Assembly: GCF_038002765.1 (NCBI RefSeq)
Contig: NZ_JBBODE010000002.1
Location: 868,001-932,000, forward strand
Direction of reading: 5' to 3'
Length of the DNA: 64,000 nucleotides
DNA from: Peribacillus sp. FSL H8-0477
Lineage (GTDB): Bacteria > Bacillota > Bacilli > Bacillales > DSM-1321
In this document: one piece after another, positions 45,527 through 54,093 of the stretch
How the letters are laid out: each line of letters begins with the position of its first letter
Numbering within the stretch: position 1 is the first letter of the stretch
Made by a program: the position numbers and the translations under genes
Notes under the pieces: model-generated
Told to the model about the DNA's origin: nothing
Databases searched by the model: none
What the model saw: the letters and a program-made list of their open reading frames with translations, nothing else

Positions 45527-47341
45527 ATGACGCAAGAAAGTACAGTGAAAACATTACAAGCTAGAAAAGATGTACCTGCAGAAGACACATGGCGTTTAGA
45601 AGACATATTCGCTACGGAAGAAGATTGGGAAACTACCTTTACAGCTATAAAAGAAAGCCTTCAAAAAGCAGATGCCTTTAAGGGAACGCTTGGAGAAAGT
45701 GCAGAAAAGCTGTTAGTCGCACTGCAATTTCAAGATGAAGTCTTTGAAAAACTAGGCAAGCTATACGCTTATTCTCATATGCGTTACGACCAAGATACGA
45801 CGAATTCCTTTTATCAAGGCAAAGATGATCGGGCAAAAACGTTATATGCACAGGCAGCAAGTGCTTTTTCTTACATAGTACCAGAATTATTAAGTATAGA
45901 TGAAAGTAAAATTCAACAATTCCTTGAAGAAAATGAATCGCTTAAACTCTATAAGCATGCGTTAGAAGAAATTAACTTGCAGCGTCCACATGTTTTATCA
46001 GCCGATCAAGAGGCATTACTTGCAAAAGCATCAGAAGTTATGGACGCATCAAGCAATACTTTCGGTATGCTTAATAATGCGGATCTTAAATTTCCAACGA
46101 TTAAGGATGAATCTGGCGATGAGGTAGAAATTACACATGGCCGCTATATTCACTTCCTTGAAAGCGATGATCGTCGAGTTCGTGAGGAAGCATTTAAGAG
46201 TGTTTACGAAACATATGGCAGCTTCCGCAATACGTTTGCGAGTACTTTAGCAGGTCAAATTAAGAGTGATAACTTTAATGCATCGGTCCATAATTATAAA
46301 TCAGCTCGCGAAGCCGCGTTAAGCAACAATAATATTCCCGAAAGCGTTTATGATAATTTAGTGAATACAGTTAATGAAAATCTTCCGTTATTACATCGTT
46401 ATATAAGTTTACGTAAAAAAGTACTGGGGTTAGATGAGCTTCATATGTATGACTTATTTACACCACTAGTCAAAGAAGTTAAAATGGATGTCTCCTATGA
46501 AGAAGCGAAAGAATACGTATTGAATGGTCTTGCACCGCTTGGAGAAGAATACCGTAATGTTCTTCAAGAAGGATTTGATAATCGTTGGGTTGACGTCCAA
46601 GAAAACAAAGGGAAAAGAAGTGGAGCATATTCATCTGGGTCGTATGGAACGAATCCGTATATCCTCATGAACTGGCAGAATAACGTCAATAATCTCTTTA
46701 CCCTTGTGCATGAATTCGGACATTCCGTCCATAGTTACTATACAAGAAAAACCCAGCCGTACCCATATGGTAACTATTCAATTTTTGTGGCTGAAGTAGC
46801 TTCTACTTGTAATGAAAATCTATTGAATGATTATCTTCTCAATACAATTGAAGATGAGAAAAAACGGATTTATCTTTTGAATCATCAGCTTGAAGGCTTC
46901 CGTGGAACCCTTTTCCGTCAAACGATGTTTGCTGAATTCGAGCACATTATCCATGAAAAAGCGCAAAATGGGGAATCACTGACAGCAGATATGCTGACAG
47001 AAGAATACTATGCGCTGAATAAAAAATACTTTGGCGATGATATTGTTATTGATGAAGAAATCGGTCTTGAGTGGGCCCGCATTCCTCACTTCTACTACAA
47101 TTATTATGTGTATCAGTATGCGACCGGAATCAGTGCAGCAACCGCATTGAGTAAACAAATCGTTGAAGAAGGGCAGCCAGCTGTAGATCGATATATCGAG
47201 TTCTTGAAATCAGGAAGCTCAGATTACCCGATCGAAGTGTTGAAAAAAGCCGGTGTCGACATGACAGAAGCTGATCCAATCCGAGAAGCTCTCAAAGTAT
47301 TTGAAGAAAAACTAACTGAATTAGAATCACTTCTAGCATAA
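45527..47341 (+). CDS. pepF: Oligoendopeptidase F
   Basis: A 604-residue M3 metallopeptidase with zinc motif HEFGH (near residue 388, in TLVHEFGHSVHSYY) and downstream catalytic EVAST. It cleaves peptides of about 7-17 residues in the cytosol, fitting peptide import by Opp. GAGGAGG lies 9 bases before the ATG. In bacilli it has been connected to peptide signal turnover; this is family knowledge. A terminator follows. Confidence 0.95.
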   Translation: MTQESTVKTLQARKDVPAEDTWRLEDIFATEEDWETTFTAIKESLQKADAFKGTLGESAEKLLVALQFQDEVFEKLGKLYAYSHMRYDQDTTNSFYQGKDDRAKTLYAQAASAFSYIVPELLSIDESKIQQFLEENESLKLYKHALEEINLQRPHVLSADQEALLAKASEVMDASSNTFGMLNNADLKFPTIKDESGDEVEITHGRYIHFLESDDRRVREEAFKSVYETYGSFRNTFASTLAGQIKSDNFNASVHNYKSAREAALSNNNIPESVYDNLVNTVNENLPLLHRYISLRKKVLGLDELHMYDLFTPLVKEVKMDVSYEEAKEYVLNGLAPLGEEYRNVLQEGFDNRWVDVQENKGKRSGAYSSGSYGTNPYILMNWQNNVNNLFTLVHEFGHSVHSYYTRKTQPYPYGNYSIFVAEVASTCNENLLNDYLLNTIEDEKKRIYLLNHQLEGFRGTLFRQTMFAEFEHIIHEKAQNGESLTADMLTEEYYALNKKYFGDDIVIDEEIGLEWARIPHFYYNYYVYQYATGISAATALSKQIVEEGQPAVDRYIEFLKSGSSDYPIEVLKKAGVDMTEADPIREALKVFEEKLTELESLLA

Positions 47342-47345
47342 AACC

Positions 47346-47379
47346 AAAGAGAGGTCGTCAACTATGACGGCCTCTTTTG
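47346..47379 (+). terminator. pepF terminator
   Basis: AAGAGAGGTCGTCA pairs with TGACGGCCTCTTTT around ACTA with a G-U pair and one mismatch. Confidence 0.75.
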
Positions 47380-47423
47380 GGTTTCCAAAATAAGTATGGA
47401 AGGGGTGTTGATCAAAAATCAAA

Positions 47424-47516
47424 GGGCCGAATGTAATGCTAAATGGGCCGAATAAATTAGGAAAAGGGCCGAATAAAAGATAGAATGGGCCGAATGTATT
47501 CCATTTAGGGCCGAAT
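47424..47516 (+). repeat. Five-unit tandem array, core GGGCCGAAT, exact 21-bp period
   Basis: GGGCCGAAT starts at 47424, 47445, 47466, 47487 and 47508, each exactly 21 bp apart, with variable AT-rich 12-base spacers. On the minus strand the array is open and would encode a heptapeptide repeat, FGP followed by four residues. There is no ribosome site for that frame. The flanking 47342-47644 region has no credible gene. Confidence 0.92.
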
Positions 47517-47644
47517 GAGGTCTGTTCAAGCTGATTTTTCACGGTAAAGGTGATCCAATTGGAAGGATGCACAAAAAAAGTTAGCATAAAAGACAAATAC
47601 GAACTTGTGACGCTTTAATTTAAGCGTAATCGAGACGGCCAGAA

Positions 47645-47809
47645 TTAAAAGCCTTTAAAACGTTTTTGTTGGCTGATTCTTGTTAATAAGATAAATATAG
47701 TAATGAAGAGAATGGGTGAGCTGATTAATAGTGGAAATGCATTTAAGAAACCAAGCAGTTGAAGAAATAGTGCTACCAGAAATAGACAGGTATAAATAGT
47801 CGTTTTCAT
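47645..47809 (-). CDS. Small hydrophobic protein, unknown
   Basis: A 54-residue protein with two hydrophobic segments (IYTCLFLVALFLQLLGFL and LISSPILFITIFILL) and a basic tail (QQKRFKGF). ATG at 47809 follows CCGGAGG by 8 bases; an in-frame start at 47848 lacks one. Family not recognised. Its upstream region contains the Rex-like box of the divergent small RNA gene, so it might share regulation. Confidence 0.65.
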   Translation of the reverse strand: MKTTIYTCLFLVALFLQLLGFLNAFPLLISSPILFITIFILLTRISQQKRFKGF

Positions 47810-47888
47810 TCGAATTTCCTCCGGTTTATATGTTATTATATTCAACATATGCGTCGGATATTGAACTAGAATCGTAAATATGACGAAT

Positions 47889-47961
47889 TTGTGAAATCTA
47901 TCACAATTGCTTGTAATACAGCCGGAAACTTGGTATATTTACATTGTGAAGTTTATCACAT
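47889..47961 (+). promoter_or_regulatory. Promoter of roxS-like copy 1, flanked by two Rex-like boxes
   Basis: TTGTAA (47911-47916), 17 bases, TATATT (47934-47939). TTGTGAAATCTATCACAA (47889-47906) ends 4 bases before the -35; it matches the Rex consensus TTGTGAANNNNTTCACAA except one base. TTGTGAAGTTTATCACAT (47944-47961) covers the predicted start and matches except two bases. Rex senses NADH/NAD+; repression at high NAD+ and release at high NADH is predicted. Confidence 0.85.
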
Positions 47962-48062
47962 ACAAACTTATACCCCTTTGTTTGACCGTGAAAACTTTCT
48001 CCCATCCCCTTTGTTCGTATTTATAGATGAATTCCTGCAAACTCGCGATTTCCAGGAATTCC
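47946..48062 (+). ncRNA. roxS: RoxS/RsaE-type small RNA, copy 1
   Basis: The predicted transcript starts near 47946. It contains CACATACAAACTTATACCCC, TTTGTTTGACCGTGAAAA and CTCCCATCCCCTTTGTTCG, which I recognise as the conserved body of RoxS (Bacillus) / RsaE (Staphylococcus). The C-rich segments pair with Shine-Dalgarno regions of central-metabolism mRNAs. A stem GAATTCCTG/CAGGAATTC (48028-48062) follows but lacks a U tract, so the 3' end is uncertain and read-through into copy 2 is possible. Rex-like boxes at the promoter agree with the known Rex control of roxS. Confidence 0.85.
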
Positions 48063-48083
48063 AATGGTTTACAAGTGACAATA

Positions 48084-48134
48084 TTGTGAAGTTGGTATCA
48101 AGAACTTGATGCTGCTTAGGAATATTGGTAAGAT
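48084..48134 (+). promoter_or_regulatory. Promoter of roxS-like copy 2 with a decayed Rex-like box
   Basis: TTGATG (48106-48111), 17 bases, TAAGAT (48129-48134). Each element sits exactly 195 bp after its counterpart in copy 1. The upstream box TTGTGAAGTTGGTATCAA (48084-48101) keeps only the left half-site. Confidence 0.7.
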
Positions 48135-48140
48135 TGAAAG

Positions 48141-48259
48141 TGGAAATTGTAACAACTCACATGTAACGAAATCCCCTTTTGTTTATTGTGAAATTTCTCC
48201 CATCCCCTTTGTTCGTTTTTATAGAAAAAGCCCTGCAAAGTAATTTGCAGGGCTTTTAT
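48141..48259 (+). ncRNA. RoxS/RsaE-type small RNA, copy 2 (tandem paralogue)
   Basis: The predicted 119-nt RNA carries AACAACTCACATGTAACGAA, ATCCCCTTTTGTTTATTGTG, AAATTTCTCCCATCCCC and TTTGTTCGTTTTTATAGA, closely following copy 1 and the RoxS/RsaE family. Unlike copy 1 it ends in a canonical terminator (48226-48257). It lies between copy 1 and the convergent spxH gene. The tandem offset of promoter and body shows it arose by local duplication. Confidence 0.82.
48226..48259 (+). terminator. Terminator of roxS-like copy 2
   Basis: AAAAGCCCTGCAAA and TTTGCAGGGCTTTT form a perfect 14-bp stem around GTAA. Confidence 0.93.
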
Positions 48260-48274
48260 TTGGTTAGTTTAAAA

Positions 48275-48317
48275 AAAGCCAGGCCGCGGTGAATTAACTT
48301 CCGCAGTCTGGCTTTTT
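48275..48317 (-). terminator. spxH terminator overlapping its stop codon
   Basis: AAAGCCAGGCCGCGG pairs with CCGCAGTCTGGCTTT with a small internal mismatch. The A7 run at 48271-48277 gives the minus-strand U tract. The spxH stop (48294-48296) is in the loop. Confidence 0.82.
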
Positions 48318-49193
48318 AATGTACTTCCAAAAGGTTCCGTATTTAGCTGGGATCCGTTGGACAACTTGTTTCAATACAAGGCGTTTCATCTGACATTCTA
48401 CTTCATTCTTAGTCATATCATAAACCACTTCAATCTCTTTTGTTGCAACAAATTGAAAGGACTCCATGAATTCTTCGAGCTTAGGACGCTTACTCGGTTC
48501 TGGAAGTGTACCAAGCATTTCTTCGATGATATTCACGTAGATACTGTAAGGATATGCGCCAGATACTTTAATGCCTTCTTCTTCAATGTTTTGATTAAAA
48601 AACACAAGGGAAGGGATCTCGCTGACTTCCATTTCAGAAGTAATCTTTAAATCACATTGAAAACCTCTTGCGGCACTCGTTGAATGGATGTCATCGAGGA
48701 ATTCGGTAACATCAAGTCCGACTTGTCGGGCGCATTCTGTTAAAACATCTATATTAGAAATATCTTGCTTATTTACAAATAAAAATTCTTGGAGCTTTCG
48801 CAGAAAACGTGCTGCAAGCCTTTTTCCCTGAAGCTCTGCGGCCTTAATCGCAATAGAGGCTGCAAAAGGGGAAGAAATCGGATTATCTTCCCAAATCGTC
48901 CCATCACAGGACATGCCCGAACGGCTTGCAGTTTTTTCCCAAACTTGAGCTATGTTTTCAAAATTTTTATTTTTTCCGTTATTAAGGGAAGCGAGTTTTC
49001 CGCTAATTACATGCCTAATACTGAATAAATGTCCATATTCAATGTGCAGTTTCTTAAGTACCGGTTCCATGGCCCAGCATTCTGGACACAAAGGATCAAT
49101 AAAAACATAAATTTCTATTGGTTTTTTTCCTGCATATGAATGCTGCGAGGTAATCCAATCAGAAACAATGAAAACTGGTTTTTGAGCGCTCAA
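48294..49193 (-). CDS. spxH: SpxH (YjbH), adaptor for ClpXP degradation of Spx
   Basis: A 299-residue DsbA-like protein with C36-P-E-C39 (DPLCPECW) near the N-terminus and PSLVFFNQ as the cis-proline region. YjbH/SpxH binds Spx and speeds its degradation by ClpXP; disulfide stress lowers its activity. It starts with TTG at 49193, overlapping the yjbI stop by 4 bases (TTGA), so the two are coupled. Its target gene spxA is 7 kb upstream. Confidence 0.93.
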   Translation of the reverse strand: MSAQKPVFIVSDWITSQHSYAGKKPIEIYVFIDPLCPECWAMEPVLKKLHIEYGHLFSIRHVISGKLASLNNGKNKNFENIAQVWEKTASRSGMSCDGTIWEDNPISSPFAASIAIKAAELQGKRLAARFLRKLQEFLFVNKQDISNIDVLTECARQVGLDVTEFLDDIHSTSAARGFQCDLKITSEMEVSEIPSLVFFNQNIEEEGIKVSGAYPYSIYVNIIEEMLGTLPEPSKRPKLEEFMESFQFVATKEIEVVYDMTKNEVECQMKRLVLKQVVQRIPAKYGTFWKYIKKPDCGS

Positions 49194-49594
49194 ATTTCTA
49201 CTCCTTTCCCGTCCGTCTCGGAAGTATTAATCATATGTTGTGCGGTCAAATCGAGACGATGAAAGAAAAATTCCCGCAAATCTCCTTCAAGACCTACTTC
49301 ATCCATGGCTTTGCTCATACAATGCAGCCAGGCCTCTGCCCGTCTAGGTGTAATTTCAAATGGGATATGACGAGCACGTAACATCGGATGACCATGTTCT
49401 TCTGTGTAAAGAGAAGGACCTCCAAGATACTGCGTCATAAATTGTTTTTGTTTACGTATCGTTTCGGTAAAATCATCTGGAAATATCGGCTTCAAATCCG
49501 GATGTTGGCTTACATTGGAGTAAAATACATCGATTAATTTGTGTAAAAGCCCTTCTCCAATGGCTTCATATGGTGTAGGGTTTCCTTGCTCCAT
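49190..49594 (-). CDS. yjbI: Group II truncated hemoglobin YjbI
   Basis: A 134-residue 2/2 globin. [10 protein letters not shown], the FLGGP-like [18 protein letters not shown] segment, the proximal His in RARHIPF (near residue 76) and Trp in EAWLHCM (G8 position) are typical of TrHbII. It handles oxygen or nitric oxide and is needed with YjbH for Spx turnover in B. subtilis. It begins the yjbI-spxH pair. Confidence 0.93.
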   Translation of the reverse strand: MEQGNPTPYEAIGEGLLHKLIDVFYSNVSQHPDLKPIFPDDFTETIRKQKQFMTQYLGGPSLYTEEHGHPMLRARHIPFEITPRRAEAWLHCMSKAMDEVGLEGDLREFFFHRLDLTAQHMINTSETDGKGVEI

Positions 49595-49717
49595 GCTGTT
49601 TACTCCTTTATGTGTCCATAGTCTGTATTATTATTTTAACAATGCCTTTGCAATATAACAAATATCTAGCTTGATGAAATTATGTATTCTGTACTAGGAC
49701 AAGCGGTAGGCAGAAAA

Positions 49718-49765
49718 AATCCCATGACCAATGGCGGAAGAAGCAGCGACAATTGGCATGGGATT
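49718..49765 (-). terminator. yjbJ terminator
   Basis: AATCCCATG and CATGGGATT with a further CCAAT/ATTGG pairing; A6 on the left gives the minus-strand U tract. Confidence 0.82.
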
Positions 49766-49774
49766 ATATAAAAA

Positions 49775-50431
49775 TTAACTTAAATAAGTAGACATTACGT
49801 TCTGTACATATTGACTGGTTTCTTTAAAGGGAGGGATTCCGCCGTATTTATCGACATTTCCTGGTCCCGCATTATAAGCAGCCAGGGCAAGTTCTGTATT
49901 GCCATTATAACGTTTCATCATCTGGCTGAGGTATTTAGTGCCGCCCATAATGTTTTCGGTCGGATCAAGAATATTAGTAACGCCAAGCCCTTTCGCGGTT
50001 GCTGGCATCAGCTGCATCAGTCCAGAAGCTCCAGCAGAGCTAGTTGCTTGTGCATTAAAATTTGATTCCTGTTTAATGACAGATGTTATTAATTTTTCGG
50101 GCAGCTGATACAATGTGGCTGCATGACTAATAATCTGGTCATAGCCTGTACTTTTTACTGCTGCAGGCAAGGAAGAAACCGCAGCCGTAGAAGAAAAAGG
50201 TAATTGCTGGTTTATGGAAGATGAGTTTGTCAAATCCACCGCGGCTATTATTTGGCTTAGGACATTACCAAGAGGTTTAGATTGCGTGTCAGCGTCTTTC
50301 TCGCCGGTAAGGACGGTTGACAGCATTTCTTGAAAGAGATTGACTGTAGAAGCTGTTTGAGCTTTATTTGAGCTATTCAGTCCTTGCAGGGCCTGTAACT
50401 CTAGTATGGATGTAAAATCTTGTATTTTCAA
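49775..50431 (-). CDS. yjbJ: Lytic transglycosylase (SLT domain) YjbJ
   Basis: A 218-residue protein whose C-terminal third is an SLT/Slt70 domain: [20 protein letters not shown] with the catalytic Glu, [15 protein letters not shown], and [16 protein letters not shown]. The first 100 residues are low-complexity polar sequence. No signal peptide is seen, which is usual for this family in bacilli. It cuts the peptidoglycan glycan strand. It starts with TTG at 50431 after GAGGTGA. Confidence 0.9.
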   Translation of the reverse strand: MKIQDFTSILELQALQGLNSSNKAQTASTVNLFQEMLSTVLTGEKDADTQSKPLGNVLSQIIAAVDLTNSSSINQQLPFSSTAAVSSLPAAVKSTGYDQIISHAATLYQLPEKLITSVIKQESNFNAQATSSAGASGLMQLMPATAKGLGVTNILDPTENIMGGTKYLSQMMKRYNGNTELALAAYNAGPGNVDKYGGIPPFKETSQYVQNVMSTYLS

Positions 50432-50472
50432 AAAGGTTCACCTCATGACATTATAAACAGGAAATGAATTCA

Positions 50473-51054
50473 TCATTGTCCTTGTTTAGCACGATAAAAG
50501 CGCTTAACCTTATTTTCGGTTTCCCGTACAGGAATCTTAAGACTTTTTAGAAGCTGCAGGAATATTTTTTTACCTTCTACTGCATCTGATACTTCATATT
50601 CTATTTCATAATCCTCTGTATTAATATAAGCACTATGGTCGAGTACGATGAGTCCGCCTTCATACTGAAATTCAGTACGATTGGTCATTAGTGTACCAAA
50701 AAAGCGAATCGAATCCGAGGGGATATTTAACTTATTTTCAAGCAGACGACTGATCACGCCTTCTGGAAAAGTACCTTCTTCAAGAAAGGTTTCCGCTTCT
50801 GTACGTGTTAAAGGCTGAGTGGTTTCTAATAACCCAGTATCAGCAGGCTCTTTTAAAGTTAATTCATATTCGCCGTTTCTTTGACGAATGCGCAGTGCAC
50901 AATTTTTTTCTTTTAAAGAAAATGTTTCTGTGTCGCAATAATGGTTCGATTGAAAAGCGAAACTATTTTCTTTAACTTTGAAATGCTGGACGAGTTTGCG
51001 GAACTCCTGTTTTGTTAAAAGATTCTTAAATTCTATTTCAATATGCTGGTTCAA
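50473..51054 (-). CDS. yjbK: CYTH-domain protein YjbK
   Basis: A 193-residue CYTH phosphohydrolase-like protein. EIEFK near the start is the ExExK motif, LRIRQRNGEYELTLKEP supplies tunnel basic residues, and EIEYEV lies later. Substrate is probably inorganic triphosphate or a nucleotide, not determinable here. I prefer TTG at 51054 (MNQHIEIEFK), 8 bases from AAAGGA; an ATG at 51060 is only 2 bases from it. Confidence 0.85.
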   Translation of the reverse strand: MNQHIEIEFKNLLTKQEFRKLVQHFKVKENSFAFQSNHYCDTETFSLKEKNCALRIRQRNGEYELTLKEPADTGLLETTQPLTRTEAETFLEEGTFPEGVISRLLENKLNIPSDSIRFFGTLMTNRTEFQYEGGLIVLDHSAYINTEDYEIEYEVSDAVEGKKIFLQLLKSLKIPVRETENKVKRFYRAKQGQ

Positions 51055-51249
51055 GATCATCTTCCTTTCATATGTATTTTATCTATTATCTCGTTGTTTT
51101 GCGTTTTCAGCAAATAAGAGCCCTGTTGTCTCCTTTTATGTAATGTTTAGGGACTTGGAATTTAGCATGAGAAATTAGGTGAATTCTTGGGATTCCCTAA
51201 AACAATGTGATAAAATATAAACGTTAAACGTTGGGGGGCGATACGGGCT

Positions 51250-51627
51250 ATGAGAACAAAAATACATATAAAAGAAGCTTCTATTCGAAACAATGAGCTG
51301 CTTCTACAACCAGACGAAATCTTTGAAGGATCCACCTTTATAGCTAAAGAACAGGTGCTGGCTGATTCAGATCATCAAGCGTTTATTTATTTACTAGAAA
51401 AAAATGACGAGTATACATATATTTCACTCCCAGAATCAATTTGGCGTTTCTTATGTATTGCGATAAAGGAGAACTATCCTGTTTTCATTGCATCGGAAGA
51501 AACAAAATTTGAATTAAGCGGGATAGTTGAAGAACTAATTGATTTGCTTGAAAATATTAAAGGAAACAGTAATTATGGTGAAGCATTTACAGTAAAGGTT
51601 GAACAGGTGTTTACTGAATGCGGATGA
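51250..51627 (+). CDS. yjbL: YjbL-like conserved protein
   Basis: A 125-residue soluble acidic protein (HIKEASIRNNELLLQPDEIF, ISLPESIWRFL, EELIDLLENIKGN). It matches YjbL by sequence and position just before relQ. Function unknown. TTGGGGGGCG precedes the ATG. A 36-bp gap to relQ suggests one operon. Confidence 0.78.
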   Translation: MRTKIHIKEASIRNNELLLQPDEIFEGSTFIAKEQVLADSDHQAFIYLLEKNDEYTYISLPESIWRFLCIAIKENYPVFIASEETKFELSGIVEELIDLLENIKGNSNYGEAFTVKVEQVFTECG

Positions 51628-51663
51628 GGCTGATTCCATTAAAATAGGTCAAGGGGTGCGGAA

Positions 51664-52293
51664 ATGGAACAGTGGAATGATTTTTTGGCTCCTTATAAGC
51701 AAGCTATCGAGGAGTTAAAGGTGAAATTAAAAGGGATGCGGACAGAATTTGATCGCGATCATGTCCATTCTCCGATTGAATTTGTTACTGGCCGAGTAAA
51801 ACCAATCGTGAGTATTCTAGATAAAGCTGTTCAGAAGAACATTCCACTCGATAAATTGGATACAGAAATGCAGGATATCGCTGGGTTAAGAATGATGTGT
51901 CAATTTGTCGATGATATTAGAAAAGTCGTGGAGCTGCTGAGACTTAGGAATGACTTCGAAATTGTCGAGGAGCGAGATTATATTTCACATAAAAAGGTTA
52001 GTGGATATCGATCTTATCATGTTGTCATTCGGTATCCCGTGCAAACGATTCATGGAGAAAAGAAATTGCTCGCAGAAATTCAAATACGTACACTTTCGAT
52101 GAATTTTTGGGCAACTATTGAGCATTCTTTGAGTTATAAATACCGGGGAGACTTTCCAGAGGATATACAAAATCGTCTGCAGCGTGCAGCTGAGGCTGCT
52201 TATTTGCTTGATGAGGAAATGTCGCAAATTCGAATTGAAATTCAGGAAGCACAGCGGATTTTTTCAAGAAAAAAGGACACACAGAATCATTAA
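51664..52293 (+). CDS. relQ: Small alarmone synthetase RelQ (YjbM)
   Basis: A 209-residue single-domain GTP pyrophosphokinase. FVTGRVKPIVSILDKA, the ATP/GTP residues in DIAGLRMMCQF, and YISHKKVSGYRSYHVVI define the synthetase domain; hydrolase and regulatory domains are absent. It makes ppGpp and related alarmones and is typically a tetramer. GGGGTG precedes the ATG. It leads into nadF and yjbO. Confidence 0.94.
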   Translation: MEQWNDFLAPYKQAIEELKVKLKGMRTEFDRDHVHSPIEFVTGRVKPIVSILDKAVQKNIPLDKLDTEMQDIAGLRMMCQFVDDIRKVVELLRLRNDFEIVEERDYISHKKVSGYRSYHVVIRYPVQTIHGEKKLLAEIQIRTLSMNFWATIEHSLSYKYRGDFPEDIQNRLQRAAEAAYLLDEEMSQIRIEIQEAQRIFSRKKDTQNH

Positions 52294-52315
52294 ATAAAAA
52301 CTAGGGCGGGATCAT

Positions 52316-53110
52316 ATGAAATTTGCTGTAACCTCTAAAGGGGACTCCAAATCGAATAGTTTAATGCATAAGGTTCGTACCTATCTTCAGGATTTTAATT
52401 TGGAATACGATGAAGACCAGCCGGATATCGTCGTTTCCATCGGTGGTGATGGCACCCTATTATATGCCTTTCATCGATATAAAAAACGACTTGATAAAAC
52501 GGCTTTTGTCGGTGTTCATACCGGCCATCTAGGCTTTTATGCAGATTGGACGCCTGATGAAGTCGAAAAGCTAGTCATTGCGATTGCGAAAACGCCGTTT
52601 CAAGTAGTGGAATATCCGCTTCTTGAAGTCATTGTCCGTTACCAGCATGGGGGACGCGAATCGCGTTTTCTGGCTCTTAACGAATCCACAGTTAAAAGTG
52701 TGGAAGGAACGTTAGTTATGGATGTGGAGATGCGAGGAGAGCATTTTGAAACGTTTAGAGGGGATGGTCTATGCGTATCCACACCTTCAGGAAGCACGGC
52801 GTATAATAAGGCGCTTGGCGGGGCTATTATTCACCCGACCATTGATTCTATCCAGCTCTCTGAGATGGCTTCAATTAATAATCGAGTATTTCGTACCGTT
52901 GGATCTCCACTTGTGTTACCCGCGCATCATACGTGCTTGCTGCGCCCAGTAAATAATGTTGATTTTCAAATTACGATTGATCATTTATCCTTGCTTCATG
53001 AGGATGTTAAATCCATTCAATTTTTGGTGGCTCCAGAAAAAATTCGATTTGCTCGTTTCAGGCCTTTTCCCTTCTGGAAACGCGTCCATGATTCATTTAT
53101 CGCAAACTAA
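52316..53110 (+). CDS. nadF: NAD kinase
   Basis: A 264-residue NAD kinase that phosphorylates NAD to NADP. The signature [12 protein letters not shown] (near residue 42) and NESTVKS, plus [20 protein letters not shown] (near 150), are intact. This is the ppnKA-type gene next to relQ and yjbO, as in B. subtilis. One known RoxS target in B. subtilis is the other NAD kinase paralogue, ppnKB. Confidence 0.95.
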   Translation: MKFAVTSKGDSKSNSLMHKVRTYLQDFNLEYDEDQPDIVVSIGGDGTLLYAFHRYKKRLDKTAFVGVHTGHLGFYADWTPDEVEKLVIAIAKTPFQVVEYPLLEVIVRYQHGGRESRFLALNESTVKSVEGTLVMDVEMRGEHFETFRGDGLCVSTPSGSTAYNKALGGAIIHPTIDSIQLSEMASINNRVFRTVGSPLVLPAHHTCLLRPVNNVDFQITIDHLSLLHEDVKSIQFLVAPEKIRFARFRPFPFWKRVHDSFIAN

Positions 53111-53123
53111 GGAGATTTGAATA

Positions 53124-54032
53124 GTGTCTACTAACAACGAATCGAAACCATATAGCCTTTCATGGACTGTAGAAAGTAAGGATGAAGGCAAGCTGCTCAG
53201 AAACTTTCTCAATGAACATAAGATTTCCAAAAAAGGGTTGACGGCGATTAAGTATCGCGGCGGTAAACTTTCTGTGAACGGAAAGGTTGTCACTGTCCGT
53301 TATCCGCTGCATGAAGGGGATGTCGTAGAGGTTGTTTTTCCGCTCGAGGAAATAAGCTTGGGGTTGATTCCTGAAAAGTTGCCGCTCGTCATTCGGTACG
53401 AAGATGATTCAATAATCATTTTGGCAAAGCCTGCCTATCAAAGTACCATTCCTTCGCGAGAGCGCCCGAGGGGAAGTTTGGCAAATGCTTTAGCGGGGTA
53501 TTATGAATCAAAAGATGTAGCTTCTACTGTTCATGTGGTGACGAGGCTTGACCGAAATACGTCAGGTCTTGTTATAATTGCGAAGCACAGTCATATCCAT
53601 CATTTACTGAGTGCTCAGCAAAAAGCGGGACTAATCACCCGCACATACCAGGCGATTGCGGAAGGACAGCTGGAAGAAGAGAGCGGACGAATTGAGGCAC
53701 CAATTGGCCGTAACCCAGAAAGTATTATCACCCGCATGGTAAGAGATGATGGTAAATATGCTTGTACACTATACCAGGTTATTCAGTCTTCACCAGCAAT
53801 AAGTTATGTAGAACTCCAGCTTTTAACAGGACGGACGCATCAAATTCGAGTTCATATGGCTCATATTGGTCATCCGCTTGCAGGTGATGATTTATATGGA
53901 GGCACAACCACCTTAATTCCACGACAAGCGCTGCATTGTGCAAAGATAGAATTTTCACATCCCCTTACTGGTGATCGAATGACGTTTGAAGAACCAGCAC
54001 CTGGAGATTTTCAAGAGTTATTAAATAGATAA
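53124..54032 (+). CDS. yjbO: RluD-family pseudouridine synthase YjbO
   Basis: A 302-residue RluA/RluD-type enzyme. An N-terminal S4-like segment precedes the catalytic motif RLDRNTSG (Asp near residue 143) and LLTGRTHQIRVHM. It isomerises uridines in rRNA or tRNA; the exact target is not known. It starts with GTG after GGAGA. It is the last gene before a terminator shared with prpE. Confidence 0.92.
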   Translation: MSTNNESKPYSLSWTVESKDEGKLLRNFLNEHKISKKGLTAIKYRGGKLSVNGKVVTVRYPLHEGDVVEVVFPLEEISLGLIPEKLPLVIRYEDDSIIILAKPAYQSTIPSRERPRGSLANALAGYYESKDVASTVHVVTRLDRNTSGLVIIAKHSHIHHLLSAQQKAGLITRTYQAIAEGQLEEESGRIEAPIGRNPESIITRMVRDDGKYACTLYQVIQSSPAISYVELQLLTGRTHQIRVHMAHIGHPLAGDDLYGGTTTLIPRQALHCAKIEFSHPLTGDRMTFEEPAPGDFQELLNR

Positions 54033-54054
54033 ACTAGCCTAAAATGAGGCAGTA

Positions 54055-54088
54055 AAAAGGCTGATTTCTTAATAAGAAATCGGCCTTT
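54055..54088. terminator. Terminator between yjbO and prpE
   Basis: AAAGGCTGATTTCTT pairs with AAGAAATCGGCCTTT (one G-U) around AAT; suits both strands. Confidence 0.88.
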
Positions 54089-54093
54089 TGTTT

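Noticed and set aside
47333-47596. 87-codon minus-strand ORF
   Set aside because: It overlaps the end of pepF and its terminator and exists because the repeat period is a multiple of three. No ribosome site.
47891-48109. 72-codon plus-strand ORF
   Set aside because: It has no ribosome site and runs across the promoter and body of the RoxS-like RNA; conservation there is that of an RNA.
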